Positions 44,897-51,637 of a stretch of DNA of 64,000 bases are shown piece by piece. How positions within the stretch are numbered: the stretch's first letter is position 1; each line of letters opens with the position of its first letter. The position numbers and the translations under genes are program-made. This DNA is from an uncultured Alistipes sp. (GTDB lineage Bacteria > Bacteroidota > Bacteroidia > Bacteroidales > Rikenellaceae), in the NCBI GenBank assembly GCA_944321175.1, contig CALUKI010000004.1, positions 1 to 64,000 on the forward strand, read 5' to 3'. Under the pieces are notes generated by a model. It did not search any database, had not been told where the DNA came from, and worked only from the letters and a program-made list of their open reading frames with translations.

Positions 44897-46717
44897 ATGA
44901 GTGTTTTACGGAATAACGAAACGTTTGCCGGCGATTATGTCGTGCGCTATTTCATCAAGGCGGGAAGCTGTGCCGAGACTTATCGGATCTCGGATCGGGA
45001 GGACCGTTCCTTCTTTCTGAAAATCTTCGATCTGCAGCAGATTCCAGCCTCCCGTTTGACGGAACGCGGTGTCCCGTTCGAAGTGGAGGCCTGTGCGCAA
45101 TTGTCGCACCCGGCATTGGCCGTGTGCCGTCGCACCGGTACGGAAACGATCGGAAAGCGCCGTTATGCCTATCTTGTCACGGACTACATTCAAGGAGGGC
45201 TGCTTGCCGAACTGCTCGGCCGCGAACACCGTATCGCCGTTCCGCGTGCGGTGGAGATTGCCCTGCAGGTGCTTGAAGGGGCCAAATACCTGCACGACCA
45301 AAGCGAGACGCTGATCCATAACGATCTGACGGCCCGTAATATCATGTATGAAACGGTTGACAACGGCCCGATCCGGCCGCGAATCATCGATATGGGCCAT
45401 TTGTCGCATCCGGTAATGGGTCGTCCCGATTTTCAGACTTCCGATCTGGAGCTGTACTACCGTGCTCCGGAGACCTTTGTGGGAATCTATTCGCCGGCGA
45501 GCGACCTCTTCTCGATCGGGGTACTGCTCTATGAAATGATCTACGGGTGCACGCCCTGGCTGGTGGATACCTCGAAGCCGCTCGAAGAGGCGGCCGATGC
45601 TCTGCGCGAACTCCGCAAGCAGGGACTGACATTTCCGGAGAACGAACCGTCCGACATGACCGAGCAGCTGCATGATGTTTTGCGGCGGGCTTTGGCGTTC
45701 TCGGATCGGGAGCGTTTTGAGGACGCACAGGCGTTCATCGATGCATTGCAGGGGAAGACGGCCGATCAGAAGCCCTTCTTTCCGGATGTATCGCAGTTCG
45801 AGTCGCAGCAGAGCATTTCGAAACCGGAGGGTGGCGGCAGCGCTCCCGAAGGAGAGACCCCGCGGGCGGAATTCGTCCGTGGCGAGGGCAAGGGCTTTGC
45901 GGATGTCGCCGGTATGGAGGAGCTGAAACAGTTGTTGCGCGTGCGTGTGATCAACGTGCTGCGCGACAAGGAGCGTGCAACGAAATATCGGTTGTCGATT
46001 CCCAACGGCATGCTGCTTTACGGGCCTCCGGGATGCGGAAAGACCTTCATTGCGGAGAAGTTCGCCGAGGAGACGGGATTCAACTACACACTGGTCAAGG
46101 CATCCGATCTGGCAAGCATCTATGTCCACGGTTCGCAGCAGATGATCGGCAAGCTGTTCGATGAGGCGCGGCAGAAGGCCCCCGCGATTCTTTGTTTCGA
46201 CGAGTTCGATGCTTTGGTGCCGAACCGCTCCGATTCGAACCAGTCGTCGGGGCAGTCGGGCGAGGTCAACGAATTCCTCTCCCAGCTCAACAATTGCGGC
46301 AAGAAGGGCATCTTCGTGATCGCCACCTCGAACCGTCCCGACAAAATCGATCCGGCCGTATTGCGGACGGGCCGTATCGACAGGATGATCTATGTGCCGC
46401 TGCCGGATCAGGAGGCGCGCCGTGCACTATTCGAAATCAACCTGAAGGATCGTCCGACGGAGGGCGTCGATTGCGAGGAGCTGGCGGCGCGGACAGAGAA
46501 CTATGTCTCCAGCGACATCGCCTATATGGTCAACGACGCGGCGGTCACGGCTGCCTTTGCCAATGTCCCCATTACGCAGAAGATCCTGCTGGAGACGCTC
46601 GATTGCATCAAACCCTCCGTTTCGGCCGATGTGCTGCGCGAATACGAGGAGATGCGTGACAGGATGACCGGTTTGGAGCGGCGGGCCGCACGTACGCCGA
46701 TCGGGTACAGACGATAG
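44897..46717 (+). CDS. Protein kinase-AAA+ ATPase fusion
   Basis: A 606-residue cytoplasmic protein. Residues 10-285 are a Ser/Thr-type kinase domain: an atypical glycine loop (KAGSCAETYRI, 21-31), the ATP lysine Lys42 (FFLKIF), catalytic loop HNDLTARN (141-148, HRD changed to HND), DMG in place of DFG (165-167), and APE (190-192). After a flexible linker (286-330), residues 335-600 are an AAA+ module: Walker A GPPGCGKT (376-383), Walker B ILCFDEFD (431-438), sensor ATSN (476-479) and RTGRIDR as arginine finger. All catalytic residues for both activities remain. The target and role are unknown. A YbjN-like gene follows by 34 bp. Confidence 0.88.
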   Translation: MSVLRNNETFAGDYVVRYFIKAGSCAETYRISDREDRSFFLKIFDLQQIPASRLTERGVPFEVEACAQLSHPALAVCRRTGTETIGKRRYAYLVTDYIQGGLLAELLGREHRIAVPRAVEIALQVLEGAKYLHDQSETLIHNDLTARNIMYETVDNGPIRPRIIDMGHLSHPVMGRPDFQTSDLELYYRAPETFVGIYSPASDLFSIGVLLYEMIYGCTPWLVDTSKPLEEAADALRELRKQGLTFPENEPSDMTEQLHDVLRRALAFSDRERFEDAQAFIDALQGKTADQKPFFPDVSQFESQQSISKPEGGGSAPEGETPRAEFVRGEGKGFADVAGMEELKQLLRVRVINVLRDKERATKYRLSIPNGMLLYGPPGCGKTFIAEKFAEETGFNYTLVKASDLASIYVHGSQQMIGKLFDEARQKAPAILCFDEFDALVPNRSDSNQSSGQSGEVNEFLSQLNNCGKKGIFVIATSNRPDKIDPAVLRTGRIDRMIYVPLPDQEARRALFEINLKDRPTEGVDCEELAARTENYVSSDIAYMVNDAAVTAAFANVPITQKILLETLDCIKPSVSADVLREYEEMRDRMTGLERRAARTPIGYRR

Positions 46718-46751
46718 ACTCATCATCAATTCTCAAAATCAATAATGGCTT

Positions 46752-47135
46752 ATGACAACACAGGAAATGATCTTCAACTATCTGAAGGACGAGGGTTTCG
46801 TACCCAGTTATGACGAGGACCGTGATATCCGGTTCAAATACCAGATGCGGAACTTCATTGTCTCCAATTATGAGAATGACAAGCAGTTCTTGCAGATCAT
46901 GATGCCGTATATTTTCGATGTGACGGCGGAGAACCGCCGTGCCGCACTCGAAGCGTGCAACAAGATCAACGCCGACAAGAAGATCGTGAAGGCGGTTGTG
47001 ATGAACGATGCCGTATTCCTGTCAACAGAGATTCTGTTGGATTCGACTCCGGAACCGAAGGCTTTCGTGATGCGGATGCTCGACATGCTGCTTGGCTCGC
47101 AGCAAGCCTTCTACAGTATCCTGCGTGAGATGTGA
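46752..47135 (+). CDS. YbjN-like chaperone-fold protein
   Basis: A 127-residue cytoplasmic protein resembling the YbjN/type III secretion chaperone fold: alternating helix and strands (MIFNYLKDEGFVPSYDEDRD, RFKYQMRNFIVSNY), then a long helix (RRAALEACNKINADKKIVKA) and a final helical hairpin. It has no catalytic motif. Its position directly after the kinase-AAA+ gene suggests it delivers or regulates a client. Family assignment is by fold pattern and is moderate. Confidence 0.7.
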   Translation: MTTQEMIFNYLKDEGFVPSYDEDRDIRFKYQMRNFIVSNYENDKQFLQIMMPYIFDVTAENRRAALEACNKINADKKIVKAVVMNDAVFLSTEILLDSTPEPKAFVMRMLDMLLGSQQAFYSILREM

Positions 47136-47157
47136 TTCTGCGTAAAGACGGATGTGG

Positions 47158-47188
47158 CGAGGGGTTTCTCCGAGGGAGAAGCCCCTCG
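47158..47188 (+). terminator. Hairpin after the kinase-AAA+/YbjN operon
   Basis: A 14-bp near-perfect stem (CGAGGGGTTTCTCC, one G-T pair, 3-nt loop) begins 23 bp past the YbjN-like stop. No T run follows, so termination is uncertain. From here to 47477 I see no gene. Confidence 0.55.
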
Positions 47189-47477
47189 CTGTGTCGTTTC
47201 ATGAGGGAGTTCGGGCGGATGGAGACGCGGGTTGTATCGGAATGAAACGGAGCCGTATGTCGGGGGAGGGCATGGCGGGGTGCCTGTGAAGAAGCCCTCT
47301 TCTGCCCGGATCTCCCGATCCGCTGTCCGGCTGTCGGATCTGTCCGGTTGCGCTTCCCGATGCCGGCGGCATCCGTCAGCCCGGCCGTTTTGGGATGGCA
47401 GGCGGCATAAAGAGCGAAAAATCGGATGGTGCGACATACTAAAACGATGGATGCTCCGTTTTATCTGTGAAATCTCA

Positions 47478-47495
47478 CGATTCGGAACCGAATCG
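47478..47495. promoter_or_regulatory. 18-bp palindrome next to the first sigma-54 promoter
   Basis: CGATTCGG-AA-CCGAATCG is a perfect palindrome ending 6 bp before the TGGCAC element. A related 12-bp palindrome (GATTCCGGAATC, 47831-47842) lies about 50 bp before the second promoter. These could be activator or repressor sites. Confidence 0.5.
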
Positions 47496-47501
47496 AGGGT
47501 T

Positions 47502-47516
47502 TGGCACAGGAATTGC
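47502..47516 (+). promoter_or_regulatory. Sigma-54 type promoter A
   Basis: TGGCAC (47502-47507), five bases, then TTGC (47513-47516) matches the RpoN -24/-12 consensus exactly. The start is expected near 47528. Confidence 0.75.
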
Positions 47517-47527
47517 GTAAGAATAGA

Positions 47528-47633
47528 CAACTGCATCGGAGCAATTACCTGATGTGGTGAGGTTTCTTCATTATTTAAGTTTGGGTTAGTAGTTTTGGAA
47601 TAGGAGCAACTGTGAAGTTCCTCCTATTTTTTT
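47528..47633 (+). ncRNA. Candidate small RNA A of a tandem pair
   Basis: A transcript of about 105 nt is predicted from the sigma-54 promoter to the T run. A weak 5' stem pairs CATC (47533-47536) with GATG (47551-47554). The 41-nt block 47559-47599, shared with RNA B, is predicted mostly unpaired (for example TTTAAGTTTGGGTTAGTAG). It ends in an intrinsic terminator: AATAGGAG, AACT, tetraloop GTGA, AGTT, CTCCTATT and a T run. No open frame of note is present. It could also be an attenuator, but no gene follows directly. Confidence 0.7.
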
Positions 47634-47892
47634 GTCGTCTCCTTCCTGCCCGTATGCCGTTGCCGTCGGGTCGCCCCTCTTCTTTGGCCATCGCCTGGTG
47701 TCTGGAGTGCTCTTTCCGCCGATTTTACTCCTGTTCCGATCCGTGTTTTGCCGGGCAGACCTCCCCGTGCTCTCTGTTTCGGCTTTTCCTGTTGCTTCCA
47801 CTCCCTTCCGAGCCCCTTCGTTTTTTCTCCGATTCCGGAATCCCGTGCCTGTGAGGCCGGAACGGAGGCGGCCGGCTTTCAGGCAGGGACTC

Positions 47893-47907
47893 TGGCACGG
47901 GTTTTGT
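47893..47907 (+). promoter_or_regulatory. Sigma-54 type promoter B
   Basis: TGGCAC (47893-47898), five bases, then TTGT (47904-47907) fits the RpoN consensus with one change. The preceding C and following G (CTGGCACG) also match. The start is expected near 47919. Confidence 0.7.
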
Positions 47908-47918
47908 TCTTGTGTCAG

Positions 47919-48037
47919 GCGTAGTATTGAATGCTACGAGGTTTCTTCATTTATTTAAGTTTGGGTTAGTAGTTTTGGAGAAGAGCAATTCTTCTCGGAG
48001 CGGCGGGCAATCGTGAGATTCCCTGCCGTCTTTTTTT
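47919..48037 (+). ncRNA. Candidate small RNA B of a tandem pair
   Basis: A transcript of about 118 nt, homologous to RNA A. A 5' stem pairs GTAG and CTAC (47921-47937). The shared block is 47938-47979 with one inserted T relative to A. An extra hairpin (GAGAAGA/TCTTCTC, 47978-47996) follows, then the terminator: GGC-GGG stem, AATC, tetraloop GTGA, GATT, and a run of seven T. Compared with A, the bases next to the loop changed on both sides (AACT/AGTT to AATC/GATT), which keeps pairing. Confidence 0.7.
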
Positions 48038-48315
48038 GCGGTGTACTGTTTCGGGGTGACCGCTGTGCAGGGCTGTTGTTCCTCCGGTGCGGATGTCCGT
48101 GCCGGAGGGTGCGGCAGTGGCGGGCCCGGCAAGTGCCGGATTTTCCCCGCGGAAATATGCAGGGCGGGTGCATTTCCCGGAAATCCGTCGAATGAAATGT
48201 TTCGATCTCTGGCTTATTTTTCTTTTCGTGTGGTTATATGGTCAAGGAAAGGGCAATTGTGCGTCGAAAGAAAAATAAAATACCGAAATATGGCGAGTGA
48301 AAATAAACGAAAAAG

Positions 48316-48346
48316 TTGTGGATATAAAATTAAATCTGTAACTTTG
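48316..48346 (+). promoter_or_regulatory. Promoter of glycerol-1-phosphate dehydrogenase copy 2
   Basis: TTG (48316-48318) and TAACTTTG (48339-48346) are 20 bp apart, giving a start near 48353. This separates the gene from the RNA pair upstream. From 48038 to 48315 I see no gene. Confidence 0.8.
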
Positions 48347-48388
48347 TAATTCGGAAACGAAGATTTCGATTTATAAACACAATAAGAG

Positions 48389-49729
48389 ATGAACAAAGTT
48401 GAAAATGCCTTGCAGCGCACGACGGATACCAAAGCATTGATAATCGGAAGCGATGCCTTGCAGCGTACGGCTGCGATGTTCAAGGAGCTGTTTCCGGGGA
48501 AACGCGCCGTCATCGTTGCCGACAAGATTACCTACAAACTGGCCGGAGAGACCGTAAGAAAGTACTTCGAGGCTGCAGGCATCGATCAGGATGCTCCTCA
48601 TGTGTACGGTTACGACGATTCGTTCGCCGAATGGACCTACATCGAAGAGCTGGAGAATGTGCTCAGGCAGACCGATGCCATTCCCGTAGCTGTCGGTTCG
48701 GGCGTGATCAACGACCTCACGAAACTTACGTCGCATCGTTGCGGACGCCGTTACATGTGCGTGGGTACGGCCGCTTCGATGGATGGCTATACGGCTTACG
48801 GCGCCTCGATCACCTATCAGGGCAACAAACAGACGTTCGACTGTCCGGCTCCGTACGGCATGACCTTCGATCCGCAGATTGCCGCCAAGGCTCCGACGGC
48901 CATGTCGGCATCGGGTTACGCCGATCTGATTGCCAAGATTCCGGCCGGTGCCGATTGGATGATTGCCGATGCTGTGGGTGCCGAGGCGATCGATGCTTTT
49001 GCATTTGATGTGGTGCAGGACGGCCTGCAGGAGGCGCTGTGCGATCCCGAAGGGGTCTATAACGGCGATGTAGGGAAGGTTGAACAATTGGCCGAGGGGC
49101 TGCTGTTGAGCGGTTTTGCGATGCAGGCCGCCAAGTCGAGCCGCCCGGCTTCGGGTATGGAACACCAGTTCAGCCACTTCTGGGATATGGAAAATCTGGA
49201 GTTCGAAGGCAAACATGTGTCGCACGGCTTCAAGGTGGGAATCGGAACGCTGGCTTCGACGGCATCGCTCGAATTGCTGCTCGCGGCACCGATCGAAACG
49301 CTCGATATCGATGCTTGTGTCGCAAAGTGGAAATCATGGCCGGATACCGAGCAGGAGATCCTGCGTATTTTCGCTGGAAAACCGGGGTTCATCGAGCGGG
49401 CCATGACCGAGACCAGGAACAAATATGTTGACAAAGAGGGGCTGCGCCGTCAGCTTGAGGCTTTCAAGGCGGCATGGCCCGAACTGAAGGAGCGTGTCCG
49501 CAAGCAGATTATTCCGTTCGAAGAGGTGCGGCGGCGTCTGAAACTTGTCGGCGCCCCCTATGAACCGGAGCAGCTGGGAATCTCCCGTGCACGCTTCCGC
49601 GATACGTTTGCCAAGATTCCCTATATGCGGAGCAGATTCTCGAATATCGATATCGTTTATCGCTTCGGCCTGATGGACGAGTGGCTTGAACGGCTTTTCG
49701 GGAAAGGCGGTATCTGGGAGGTACGGTAA
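48389..49729 (+). CDS. sn-Glycerol-1-phosphate dehydrogenase family protein, copy 2
   Basis: A 446-residue EgsA/AraM-family paralogue of the protein at 40082. It keeps the nucleotide loop GSGVINDLTK, TAASMDGYTAYGA, and metal ligands in SGYADLIAK, GMEHQFSHFWDM and SHGFKVGIGT. The N-terminus and the region around residue 280-360 differ from copy 1. Unlike copy 1 it has its own promoter and no transporter or phosphodiesterase behind it. The two may differ in substrate, cofactor or regulation. Confidence 0.85.
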   Translation: MNKVENALQRTTDTKALIIGSDALQRTAAMFKELFPGKRAVIVADKITYKLAGETVRKYFEAAGIDQDAPHVYGYDDSFAEWTYIEELENVLRQTDAIPVAVGSGVINDLTKLTSHRCGRRYMCVGTAASMDGYTAYGASITYQGNKQTFDCPAPYGMTFDPQIAAKAPTAMSASGYADLIAKIPAGADWMIADAVGAEAIDAFAFDVVQDGLQEALCDPEGVYNGDVGKVEQLAEGLLLSGFAMQAAKSSRPASGMEHQFSHFWDMENLEFEGKHVSHGFKVGIGTLASTASLELLLAAPIETLDIDACVAKWKSWPDTEQEILRIFAGKPGFIERAMTETRNKYVDKEGLRRQLEAFKAAWPELKERVRKQIIPFEEVRRRLKLVGAPYEPEQLGISRARFRDTFAKIPYMRSRFSNIDIVYRFGLMDEWLERLFGKGGIWEVR

Positions 49730-49758
49730 TCGGTTCGAACGATTCTCTGCCGGCATCC

Positions 49759-49929
49759 ATGTGCCGGGACCCCTGGACGCGGCTGACCGGAAACGACGGC
49801 ATGGAAGCAGTGGAGTGGAATGACGGAGCAACAAGCGACGGCATGGAAGCTCCGGAGCGGAAAGGACGAAGCGGACGTGACGGCGCGGAAGCAGGGGGGA
49901 CGAAGGCGGAGTCGACGATAGATTCATAG
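49759..49929 (+). CDS. Possible 56-residue repeat peptide
   Basis: A short frame starts 30 bp after the dehydrogenase stop (MCRDPWTRLTGNDGMEAVEW) and ends at TAG 49927-49929. It contains three in-frame 14-residue repeats beginning DGMEA, DGMEA and DGAEA. The 42-bp DNA period keeps the frame open, which hints at coding, but there is no family and it could be a non-coding 3' trailer. Confidence 0.3.
   Translation: MCRDPWTRLTGNDGMEAVEWNDGATSDGMEAPERKGRSGRDGAEAGGTKAESTIDS
49794..49919 (+). repeat. Three 42-bp imperfect tandem repeats
   Basis: CGACGGCATGGAAGC occurs at 49794 and 49836, and the variant TGACGGCGCGGAAGC at 49878, exactly 42 bp apart. The intervening bases are purine-rich and diverged. 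Confidence 0.75.
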
Positions 49930-49977
49930 CGATATGAATTTTCTGTAATAGTTTTGTTTGGATTAATTGATGGGAGT

Positions 49978-50005
49978 CGGGCGCAGGGCTGCGCCCGGCT
50001 TTTTT
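49978..50005 (+). terminator. Terminator downstream of dehydrogenase copy 2
   Basis: A perfect 8-bp stem (CGGGCGCA, loop GGGC) is followed by six T. Confidence 0.85.
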
Positions 50006-50042
50006 CTGCGGCGGAAGCGGCGTGCAGCTGTCGAAAAAGAGC

Positions 50043-50050
50043 TATCTTTG
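50043..50050 (+). promoter_or_regulatory. -7 element of the Crp/Fnr regulator gene
   Basis: A perfect TATCTTTG lies 38 bp before the ATG. No TTG is found at the usual distance, so activation by a factor is possible. Confidence 0.65.
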
Positions 50051-50088
50051 TTGCGGACCGGCTGCGGACCGGCCGCCAATGTGCACAA

Positions 50089-50652
50089 ATGGATTTCAAC
50101 CGATACATATCTGCAACGGAATTCCAACCCTTGGCGGACGTGCTGCGCAAGGAGGGACGGCCGGTGGCGGCAGCGAAAGGTTCCCGCATCGTTTCGCAAC
50201 AGCATCGCACGCATCTTTGCGGGATTGTCGAGGAAGGCGCTTTCCGCTATCTTCATCTTGCCGATGATGGCCGCGAGCATATCGTCGGTTATGCTTTCGA
50301 GGGGGAGTTCGTCGGTGATTATGTTTCGATGCGGATCGACTGCCCTGCGACGGTGACGATCGAAGCGATGTGCGATAGCCGGATCGTCATGCTGCCGCTC
50401 GAATCGCTTGAGGCATTCTACCGGTCGGATGCCGAACATGAACGTCTCGGACGGCATTTGGCGGAACATCTTACGGCTGAACTGTATGAACGTCTTCTCG
50501 AACGTTATTCACTCTCCGCCCAGGCCCGTTATGAAAAATTGATTTCCCGTTGTCCCCGCCTGTTCGAGGTGGCGTCTCTCAAGGAGATCGCTTCCTATTT
50601 GGGCGTTCGGCCCGAAACGTTGAGCCGGATCCGTCGGCGGAGCGTACATTGA
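50089..50652 (+). CDS. Crp/Fnr-family transcriptional regulator
   Basis: A 187-residue regulator with an N-terminal cyclic-nucleotide-binding-like beta roll (GIVEEGAFRYLHLADDGREH, then YAFEGEFVGDY) and a C-terminal helix-turn-helix (about 162-184). The recognition helix carries Glu176, Ser179 and Arg180 (ETLSR), the ExxSR pattern of FNR-type proteins that read TTGAT half sites. It has no clustered N-terminal cysteines, so it is probably not an oxygen-sensing iron-sulfur protein. The effector is unknown. An exact FNR-type box follows its stop codon. Confidence 0.9.
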   Translation: MDFNRYISATEFQPLADVLRKEGRPVAAAKGSRIVSQQHRTHLCGIVEEGAFRYLHLADDGREHIVGYAFEGEFVGDYVSMRIDCPATVTIEAMCDSRIVMLPLESLEAFYRSDAEHERLGRHLAEHLTAELYERLLERYSLSAQARYEKLISRCPRLFEVASLKEIASYLGVRPETLSRIRRRSVH

Positions 50653-50656
50653 TTTC

Positions 50657-50670
50657 TTGATCCGAATCAA
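50657..50670. promoter_or_regulatory. FNR-type binding site
   Basis: TTGAT-CCGA-ATCAA is an exact match to the FNR consensus TTGAT-N4-ATCAA. Its centre lies about 43 bp upstream of the transcript start predicted for the SDR gene, close to the class II activator position. The likely binder is the Crp/Fnr protein encoded just upstream. Confidence 0.75.
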
Positions 50671-50692
50671 TCTCCTTTTTCAATCCGGGTCG

Positions 50693-50700
50693 TATCTTTG
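50693..50700 (+). promoter_or_regulatory. -7 element of the SDR gene
   Basis: A perfect TATCTTTG ends 5 bp before the ATG, so the mRNA would be leaderless or nearly so. There is no -33 TTG, as expected for an activator-dependent promoter. Confidence 0.7.
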
Positions 50701-50705
50701 CCCGC

Positions 50706-51422
50706 ATGAAGCGTGCACTTGTTATCGGGGCGAGTTCGGGTATGGGACGCGAATTCGCGCAGCGGCTTGCCGATGCAGGCTGGAGGGTCGGGGTGGTCGG
50801 CCGTCGGGAAACGTTATTGCTTGAGGTTGTACGTCGCGATCCCGACCGCCTCTTTTATTGTCGGGCGGATATTTCCCGACCGAAGGATGCCGTTGCCGGA
50901 TTGGAGCGGTTGGTTGACCGGATCGGAGGAATGGATCTCTGCATTCTCGCGGCCGGAACGGGCGACCTGAACCCGACACTTGATTTTGCGGGGGAGGAAC
51001 CGGCCATTCTTACCAATGTGTGGGGCTGGACGGCTGTGGCGGATTGGGCCTGCGGCTATTTCGAAGATCGGGGATCCGGACATTTGGCTGTTATTACGTC
51101 GGTCGGGGGCCTGCGCGGAAGCGGTGCCGCTCCGGCATACAATGCTTCAAAGGCCTACCAGATCAATTACGTCGAAGGGTTGCGGCAGAGAATTGCGAAA
51201 TCGCACTCCCGAATTGCCGTTACGGAGATCCGGCCGGGACTCGTCGCCACCGAGATGGCAAAGGGTGACGGCCTGTTCTGGGTAATGCCGGTCGAAAAGG
51301 CCGTCCGTCAGGCGCTTCACGGCTTGTACAGGCGTCGGAAACTGGTGGTGGTGACACGTCGCTGGCGGATCATCGCGTGGCTGCTCCGGCATTTGCCCGA
51401 CCGGTTGTATCTTGGGCTGTAG
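50706..51422 (+). CDS. Short-chain dehydrogenase/reductase
   Basis: A 238-residue NAD(P)-dependent oxidoreductase. The cofactor loop is GASSGMGREFA at residue 8. The second motif is ILAAGTGD, and the catalytic Ser-Tyr-Lys appear in TSVGGLRGSGAAPAYNASKAY. An internal arginine pair (VVGRRE) suggests NADP preference. Physiological substrate is unknown. Its activator-type promoter suggests control by the neighbouring Crp/Fnr protein. Confidence 0.9.
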   Translation: MKRALVIGASSGMGREFAQRLADAGWRVGVVGRRETLLLEVVRRDPDRLFYCRADISRPKDAVAGLERLVDRIGGMDLCILAAGTGDLNPTLDFAGEEPAILTNVWGWTAVADWACGYFEDRGSGHLAVITSVGGLRGSGAAPAYNASKAYQINYVEGLRQRIAKSHSRIAVTEIRPGLVATEMAKGDGLFWVMPVEKAVRQALHGLYRRRKLVVVTRRWRIIAWLLRHLPDRLYLGL

Positions 51423-51584
51423 ATCGGATCGGGGCGGTGGGCTGCGGTTGCTCCCTGCCATCGAAATCTGCGTGTGTGCGGGGCGAGTCCGTTATTTTGT
51501 CGCAGACCGCCCGATGCAACCGGAGCGATGCCGTTTGACGGAATCCCTCTGACGCCCCGACCGGACGGATGGCATCGTATTACA

Positions 51585-51618
51585 AAAAAACATCCCGCTT
51601 CTCTGCGGGATGTTTTTT
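51585..51618 (-). terminator. Terminator of the yceD-rpmF-plsX-fabH operon
   Basis: A perfect 14-bp stem (AAAAAACATCCCGC, loop of 6) lies 20 bp after fabH. On the minus strand the stem itself ends in a T run, and on the plus strand likewise, so it may work in both directions. Confidence 0.85.
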
Positions 51619-51637
51619 GTCGGGCATGTGCGCCGGA

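Noticed and set aside
47571..47980. The repeated blocks as an insertion-sequence remnant
   Set aside because: There are no terminal inverted repeats or transposase fragments; the copies instead share promoter and terminator logic, which fits duplicated RNA genes better.
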